5,101 nt of DNA from Parachlamydiales bacterium. Its GTDB lineage: Bacteria > Chlamydiota > Chlamydiia > Chlamydiales > Rhabdochlamydiaceae. Below, in pieces: positions 1 to 5,101 of the stretch (its first letter is position 1; each line of letters opens with the position of its first letter). The position numbers and the translations under genes are program-made. The stretch is from NCBI GenBank assembly GCA_020050965.1, contig JAGVJV010000030.1, positions 1-5,101 on the forward strand, in the 5' to 3' direction. Below the pieces are notes generated by a model that saw only the letters and a program-made list of their open reading frames with translations, ran no database searches and had not been told where the DNA came from.

Positions 1-3000
1 GCACGGCAGATTTGATGGCGATCATCTCGATGATAAATTGCATGGGCTTTGAGTGCGTTAAAAGCATATTCTCCCGAGAGATTCAACCCCGTGAGATATT
101 TGACCAGAGTCGTCAAATTTTCGGGCGATGGGTTTCTAACGAGATCATATAAAGCTAGAAAATGGGCTTCTAAAGACACCCACTCTAAGTAGGGGCCTTC
201 AAATTTTGTCGGTAAGGGGGCCTGCTTGTGACTGGGGATGGATTCAGAATACCATTGATTGGATCGATCTAAACCTGTCCATACGGTTCCAGAGCGTGGA
301 GATGGATTCTTTTGCACGTTCGCAGCCGTTCTTCGCTGATCGATACGGGCCTTGGCGCTGTTATCATCTTCTTTGGGCAGGCCGATCTTATCAAGATGGC
401 GGATGATCAGACGCTCTTTTTCAGGAGCAAGGCCATAGATTCCTGTCTGCTCGATGACCTGCAGATAGGCAAGATAGTCTGCCAAAAGCCTTTCGCCGCC
501 TATTTCTTCTTTGCTGCCGAAATCCCAGACATCGCGAAGTAATAGATAATGGGCTTCCAGCGCAGCGGCCCGCGATGGCGGAGAAAAATCTGAGGCAATC
601 CCTGGCATTACGGTGAGGTACTCGATGAGCTCTCTTTGTTGCTTGTCGAGTTTGCCGAGTTCTGAACCATACGCTTGGATCAAGTCAATCGCCTTTCGAT
701 AGTCCCGTTGTTGCCAGTAGGTAGCTGCTAGGTGGCGGAAAGCAGCCGGTCCCCGAGGTTTTAATTCTCCTGTTTCTTCGTCGATTCCATAACGATGCAC
801 AGGGGTCGTTGAAGAAAGTCTGGTTGGCCACCTGGGTTTAAGTATAGGAGCGAGAGGATGTTTTCCTTGATTAAGTTGCTGCTCTGGAATGAGTACTTCC
901 CGTTCAATCTTGCCATCCTGTAGATCTTGATGGAGGACAATATAATTCGAAAGATCGCCAAGCAGGGGGATGAATTGCTCGTTAGCTACATACCAGCCTG
1001 GGAAGTGGGGACAGTAGGCTTTACCCCCGTTCATATTGAATTCAAGGCCAAGACGAGGGAGAGAGACCTTAGCAGGAAGCCCGGTTTGCTTGTCGATCCA
1101 GGTAGCGATGTAGTCGGGGTCGTCTAAATTCGTGAAGATTTCTAAATTTTCTCCCAAGATAAGATTTGATCCTAATAGACGGATTTGATCGCCTCCAATG
1201 ATCTCATAGACAGGTTTGAGCTGATCAAATGGGGTAACGAGGGCTGAGTTGCTTTGGTCCCTCCACAATAGCCCAGATTCTCGGATGATGCCTGGGAAAT
1301 TTTTAGCTTTGTCCCACTCTGTATAGCGGTAGGTAGAACCATTAGTCTGCCAATGAATTTCTTCAACCTGCTGCTGATCATTTGCAAAGAGGGTGATCTC
1401 GCCTTCAGGAGTTTGGGTGCGGAATTGGCCTGGAATCCCTTCGTGCCAAAGGAGTGTATCAACCGGAGGCTGAAGCTTTGCCAGGACATGATGATGGGAA
1501 AGAGTTTTGGGTAGGATCCGGGGATGGCCATCTTTGAACCAAATGTGACCAGTTAAAAGGTTCACCTCTACATCTCCATTTAGATCGCTGTAGATGTGAG
1601 GAACGTGCGTACGGCTAAAGGAGCGCATGGAGAAGTCGGGGATCACACGTTTAATGGCTTTAGGGATGATCTGCTCATCATTGTCAGGAATCGCTTCTTT
1701 GAGAAGGCCAGCCAAATGTTGCGAGAGAGTGCGGAATTGCATATCCTTGCTAGCGCTCCAAAGCGGATGATCATTGGGCAGAGGATTATGATCGAACCAG
1801 AGCATGCTAGAGAGGATGTCATCGATGCCTTGAGAATCTAGAGCATCGGATCCTATGTAAGAAAGGGCAAGATCAGCAGCAAAGCGGCTACGCTCATCGG
1901 CAGAAAGATCACCGCTCAGCAGTTTTCTCCATTCGTGACGAGCGCTAGAAAAACCTTCAGATCCAATGATTTTAGTGATCTGATCATATAGTTCCAAGAG
2001 GTCGCCGGCGGCATTAACCTGACCCATCGATAGCTTTAGCTGATAGTGCTCGCTAAAGAGAGTGGAAAGGCTTTGAAGAGTCGCGGCTGCCTCGGCCTTT
2101 CCTGCTAATAATCTTTTTTCAAGTAAACCAGGCTCAAGTAAGAGCTTAGCAAGGAGGGAGCGATAATCTGGATTGTCTAACAGATGACGATGATCAGAAA
2201 AGAAGGCCAAGGTTTCCGTGATCTGCAAATCCTTCATCGAGCTACAAGCTTCAATGCGGTGGGCAAGCTCATTTGCAAGTTCGAGATCGGCTATATCCTT
2301 GCGAAAGAGAACTCGCTCTGTAGGAGGCGTTCTGCGACGCAATTGACCCAGTCGGGGATAGGAGATGTCTGAGCGATAAAGGGTGTCGAGGTTATTGCTG
2401 AGTGGTTTGCCTAAAAGACGCGAGCTAAGATAATCGGGTGCAGTTGCAACTTTTGGGCCTGATTCCCAATCTAAGTGGTCAGCTTGATATTGGATCTGAT
2501 AACGCTCAGGGTTTAGCTTATTATTCTCAACTAATACTAATTCCACCTCAAATTTAGGAAACTTTTCGGCAGTTACAGCTTTCCCTGCAGTGAGTATCGC
2601 TAGATCTTTGCTGAGATCAAAGAGAATTCTAAATCCTTTAGGCAAGAGATTTCTATGGGTAGGCAAACCATTGTAACCAGGCTTAGTGTGTGCGCTATCG
2701 GCAAGAAGAAAGAGCGCCTTTCCTCTCGATTCAGGTGCTTGGATCTCTGCAGTTTTTTCGCGATTTTGATCTACCCAATTCTCAAGCCAATTTAGAGCAA
2801 GCCATTCTACTCCTAGCTTATCACCGCGCTCATGACTATGGTGTTCAGGCTTCCAAGACAGGCTGTCATGGATCTTTAGTTTTGCATATTCGATATCTTG
2901 CCCTTTGATTCCAGGGACAAATCCCTCCGTCAGAAAGAACGAAGGACCGTTATAGTCTTTTTCCTTATAGTCTAACCAGTAGTCTTTAAGTGTAGTGAAC

Positions 3001-5101
3001 TGCTTTTGCCATAGCGGGTCGATGAGTTCAGCATTGGGCATTTCGCTTAGAAGAAATTGTCGATAACTGGGCGGGAGTAAATGATCAAGCTCAACTTTTT
3101 GATCTTTTGGCAGCTGCGCAATTGCCATATTCGCAAGAGTAAAGACTTTCAGTAAGACCATCATATCGATGCTACTAATAGGCTGCTCAATTTTAGCGCC
3201 CATCCCAGAGGCCATTACACCGTAGATATAGTTCTGACTAAGGCTGCGTAACGAATCGAGGAGACTATCAGCATCTTGGGCTGAAATGCCCCACCAAAAT
3301 CTTCTTTCTAGTGGCAAGCGCCTGACAAGCTCACTTAAGATCGGTTTTGCAGTTGCAAAAGCATCAATAGTTCTTTCCTTGGGACTGGCTGCAGCAACGA
3401 TGCTTTTAACATGTCCTGCAATCGTACTAGGGGCGTGAGCATAACTGCGGATCTGAGATAGCAGAGGATAAGGATTATCTGTGGTGGCTTTTGAGCGGAC
3501 TCCCCACTGCTTCGGCTTACCTAATTGATCAAGAGTACTATTCTTCCCAAATACAGGAAGTTGGATGTTCATCAGCGCGTTAGGTCTTTTTTGGCCGGCT
3601 TTTGCAAGGTGGAGAGCATCTGCCTTTTCAATATCTGCTTGCAGCTTGGCTTGGAAGTTTGAAACATAAATCCGCTCAGCATTGCTAAAAAGCTCGAGCG
3701 GCATGGAAGAAATATCTTTGGCAACCTGGCTAGATCCCATCCGCAAAAGCTCTCTGACCGCTTTGTCATGAACGTGATGAGAAGAATACATATGCTGAAG
3801 GGCATAGAGCTTAGTGAGTAGGCTCCATCTCTGATACTGATCGCTATTGTTTAAGAAATGGTGGTCAAATGCGGTGAGGCTGAGCCAAGTGCAATGCCCT
3901 ACATCTAACACTTCTTGAAGATGCTCTGAAGTATATTCTCGATTACTTTGTGTACCACCTAGCACAGGAAGAATCTTCTCATAGAGGTGCTTGTCACTTT
4001 CTTCTTTAATGAGCTCGCCTCGATTCAGAGCAGCAATGAGTCCCAGAAAGACTGGATTAGTCACGGCATCTGGCTCGACTTTCTCGATCTCGATGAAGCT
4101 AAGAGCTGCATCCTTCGTCCCATCCACGGTCATCCAGTGTTTATTTAACCCTTGTCCACGGTTATAAAGGCGCACCGTAAAAGTCTTGCCCTCTTTGATA
4201 AACTCGAAAATCACAGCATGCCCCAGCCCTTTTGCTGACCAACCAGCCTGTAGGAAAAAGCTTTCGCCTTCTTTCATCTCAGCGACCTTATGATTCATAG
4301 CATCATGGAATTGATCTAAAGGACCATGGAGCTTTTGAGTAAAATGGATAGCAGTTTTTAGCGAATCCCTTAGACCCTTGAAAGTCACAGGAGAGACGGC
4401 ATCTCCAGTCAGCGAAGTGCTACCCTGAGCTTTTACCCAGTTCTCAACAAGCTGCAGCTTATACTCAAGCATAGGTAAGGATGCGTAGCCTTCGAAACCT
4501 GTTCCAGCTCCAGAATAGTCGAGCACAATATGCTGGAATAACTTGGGATCAATTGCATTTTTGGGAGAGGCATTTAGGAAACTTTGAAGCTGAAGAAGGT
4601 GCCCTTTCCGAATACCTGCAGCGATGAGTCGATCCCGCTCTTGCTCGACTTGGAGATGAAAAGCTTTTACATCCTGCTGAAGTTCCGAAAGCAATTTTTC
4701 ACAGTTATCTATATTGACAAGAGAATTCACAGGGTCCTGTGTTTTTAAGGATGTCTTTATTCCTGCCTCTTTTGCGAACTCGATGAGGGCATTTGCTGTA
4801 CCATTGATGACAGCAAATTGCTCCCTTTGCTGCTCGATAAGTGGACTAAGTCGCTCAAACCGATGCTGGGCAGATTCAAAACCAAGCCAATAGAGCCCCT
4901 CAGAGACGGCTGTTGAAAATCGACTTATTGCGTTAGGTTCCGATGGAATAGGTGTAGAAGGTTCAATAAGAGGAGGGGTTTGGATATTTTGATCTCTCTT
5001 TGGAGTTTCAGTAAAGCGAGCAGAACGGGGAAGCTGTTTGACCTCTGTGATTAGATCATTTCTAAAATAGGAGAGTTCTTCGGCGATTGTTGCACGGTCA
5101 T
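1..5101 (-). CDS. Giant DUF3638-family-like protein, internal fragment (partial at both ends)
   Basis: One minus-strand frame is open for 1699 complete codons (plus-strand 3-5099) and runs off both edges, so the full protein must exceed 1700 residues. The codon cut by the right edge ends in AT and cannot be a start. The first in-frame ATG is residue 210 (4470-4472), with no ribosome-binding site apparent, so the real start lies beyond 5101. The protein looks soluble: I see no signal peptide or convincing membrane segment. Order: Pro-rich linker (30-56), helical/coiled-coil part (57-210), possible permuted cysteine-peptidase-like region (about 280-420), unrecognised centre (421-1177), a block resembling the pre-DUF3638 segment of giant fungal and plant proteins (1178-1375), and a helical end (1376-1699). 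A His-rich spot, EHHSHERGD, occurs at 752-760. The family assignment rests on remembered motif patterns, not on a search. Function is unknown; some family members are annotated as deubiquitinase-like, which I cannot confirm here. Confidence 0.93.
84..173 (-). repeat. Weak internal protein repeat, copy B (residues 1643-1672)
   Basis: LEAHFLALYD (1643-1652), followed by KYLTGL (1667-1672), parallels copy A, 129 residues after it, with a three-residue difference in the internal spacing. Outside the ten-residue core and the Tyr-Leu pair the similarity is slight, so the repeat could be fortuitous. The reading frame then continues past the left edge of the window. Confidence 0.35.
462..560 (-). repeat. 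Weak internal protein repeat, copy A (residues 1514-1546)
   Basis: The helix LEAHYLLLRD (1514-1523), followed about 18 residues later by DYLAYL, resembles copy B further along the same protein: the first ten residues share L-E-A-H-x-L-x-L-x-D (seven of ten identical). The DNA also shares the ten bases AATGGGCTTC (plus strand 548-557 and 161-170). This suggests two related helical hairpins within the C-terminal helical region, either an old duplication or convergence of helix caps. Confidence 0.35.
666..749 (-). other. TPR-like helical hairpin (residues 1451-1478)
   Basis: The run AAFRHLAATYWQQRDYRKAI, with the preceding Pro and following DLIQAYG, fits a single tetratricopeptide-like helix pair: Leu-Ala and Tyr in helix A, a short charged turn, then Tyr-x-Lys-Ala-Ile in helix B. 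Just before it, VHRYGIDEETGELKPRG recalls the 'Y-x-[LI]-D...G-x-L-x-[PG]' lead-in to the alanine-rich helices of DUF3638-family proteins. Only one clear unit is visible, so it may be part of a larger helical domain and not a true TPR array. Confidence 0.45.
975..1568 (-). other. Conserved block resembling the pre-DUF3638 segment (residues 1178-1375)
   Basis: Three landmarks appear in the order I remember from giant DUF3638 proteins of fungi and plants. EVNLLTGHIWFKDGHPRILP (1178-1197) resembles their 'N-[IL]-x-[NT]-G-x(3)-[DN]-G-x-P-x(2)-LP' pattern. Next come beta-rich strands ending at NLDDPDYIATWID, like the place where those proteins have a short Trp-containing segment. LPRLGLEF (1347-1354), followed by FPGWYVANEQ (1366-1375), resembles 'LPRY-x-L-x-F ... 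G-x-x-[LV]-x(2)-[NQ]Q'. The agreement of three spaced motifs in order is the main basis for the family call. Their role is unknown. The match is from memory and should be tested by profile search. Confidence 0.55.
1569..3839 (-). other. Unrecognised central region of the giant protein (residues 421-1177)
   Basis: This covers about 757 residues that I cannot assign to a named domain. The sequence is hydrophilic, mostly helical in character and free of long hydrophobic runs. Visible landmarks are an aromatic cluster RRFWWGIS, a Met-rich helix around SSIDMMVLLKVFTLANMAI, a His-rich patch EHHSHERGD (752-760) that might bind metal but fits no known motif, a basic run LRRRTPPTER, and Leu-rich helical hairpins such as SLLAKLLLEPGLLEKRLL. 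In the distantly related giant fungal proteins the corresponding region is also poorly characterised. The reading frame is intact throughout, so this is genuine coding sequence and not decayed DNA. Confidence 0.6.
3840..4262 (-). other. Possible circularly permuted papain-like cysteine peptidase region (residues about 280-420)
   Basis: The segment starts with a Gly-Trp turn (AGWSAKGLGHAVIFEF, Gly286-Trp287, His294), in which GHAV followed by a beta-strand-like run resembles the catalytic-His strand of papain-fold enzymes. A second strand ends in RLYNRGQG (Asn313), a plausible position for the Asn/Asp partner. About 90 residues later comes VGHCTWLSLTAF (Cys403), a buried-looking Gly-x-Cys-x-Trp-x-Ser-Leu helix start like the catalytic-Cys helix. 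The order His then Cys is the reverse of classical papain and matches circularly permuted members of the fold. Against this, no Gln sits six residues before Cys403 (Val397 is there; the nearest Gln is 395), so the oxyanion residue may be missing or the domain may be inactive. Substrate unknown; the peptidase assignment is inference. Confidence 0.4.
4620..4703 (-). other. Probable coiled-coil or long charged helix (residues 133-160)
   Basis: The stretch from Cys133 to Gly-poor Ile159 (LLSELQQDVKAFHLQVEQE at its core) is rich in Glu, Gln, Lys and Arg, with Leu, Val and Phe at roughly three- to four-residue spacing and no proline or glycine. It sits in a wider helical-looking region (57-210) that also contains FERLSPLIEQQREQF. 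A coiled coil or helical bundle is inferred from this pattern by eye, without a predictor. No function is assigned. Confidence 0.45.
4932..5012 (-). other. Proline/threonine-rich interdomain linker (residues 30-56)
   Basis: Seven prolines (33, 42, 43, 47, 50, 52, 55) fall within 27 residues, mixed with Thr, Ser, Glu and Asn and with few hydrophobics; short runs read TPPLIEPSTPIPSEP. This composition is typical of a flexible, disordered linker. It probably separates an N-terminal part, mostly outside the window, from the helical region that follows. Such a linker would be expected to vary between homologues. Confidence 0.65.

Noticed and set aside
1172..1531. A 119-residue minus-strand open frame.
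   Set aside because: It lies in another frame of the same strand, entirely within the giant gene, and its composition (Ser-, Lys- and Leu-rich, no motif) is that of an out-of-frame shadow.
1596..1841. An 81-residue plus-strand open frame, and similar short plus-strand frames at 206-406, 312-542, 927-1127, 2184-2372 and 2690-2908.
   Set aside because: All are antisense to the continuous coding frame, short, and lack recognisable motifs. They are best explained as chance open frames opposite a coding gene.
3572..3805. A 77-residue minus-strand open frame starting with a hydrophobic run (MPFSICILLITF) that resembles a signal peptide.
   Set aside because: It is out of frame with the giant gene and fully contained in it. 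The hydrophobic start arises from reading the helical coding sequence in the wrong frame.
5051..5101. An ATG at the extreme right edge on the minus strand (5099-5101) that looks like the start of the gene.
   Set aside because: It is in a different frame from the long reading frame and reaches a TAA at 5051-5053 after 16 codons. The long frame continues through the edge without a start codon.
1..5101. Possible pseudogene or assembly artefact, considered because the gene is so large.
   Set aside because: Every in-frame triplet was checked for the three stop codons and none was found. Coherent motifs persist in the same frame from end to end.

Overview
The whole window lies inside one very large protein-coding gene on the minus strand. 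One frame (codons occupying plus-strand triplets from 5097-5099 down to 3-5) reads through 1699 consecutive codons without a stop and leaves the window at both ends. Neither the start codon, the stop codon, the promoter nor the terminator is visible. I checked this frame line by line and found no frameshift or in-frame stop. There is no intergenic DNA, RNA gene, mobile element or CRISPR array. Residue numbers below count from the first complete codon in the window (5097-5099 = residue 1), not from the true N-terminus.

Regions in protein order: (1) residues 1-29, the tail of an unseen N-terminal part; (2) residues 30-56, a proline/threonine-rich linker; (3) residues 57-210, a mostly helical, charged region with a likely coiled-coil helix; (4) residues about 280-420, a region with a His-Asn-Cys motif order that could be a circularly permuted papain-like cysteine peptidase fold; (5) residues 421-1177, a long soluble, mostly helical stretch I do not recognise in detail; (6) residues 1178-1375, the best-recognised part, resembling the segment that precedes the DUF3638 domain in giant proteins of fungi, plants and some bacteria; (7) residues 1376-1699, a helical region with one TPR-like motif and a weak internal repeat. 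In that family DUF3638, with a nucleotide-binding-like GEGKS-type motif, lies further toward the C-terminus, so I expect it beyond position 1 of this window.

Organism: a continuous intron-free reading frame of this size, GC in the mid 40s per cent on the few lines counted, and the family resemblance suggest a bacterium. Environmental chlamydiae (Parachlamydia/Waddlia-like) are my best guess because, as I remember it, they carry giant proteins of this kind. That is inference from memory with low to moderate confidence. The biochemical function is unknown. A cysteine peptidase or deubiquitinase-like activity directed at a eukaryotic host is a hypothesis only.
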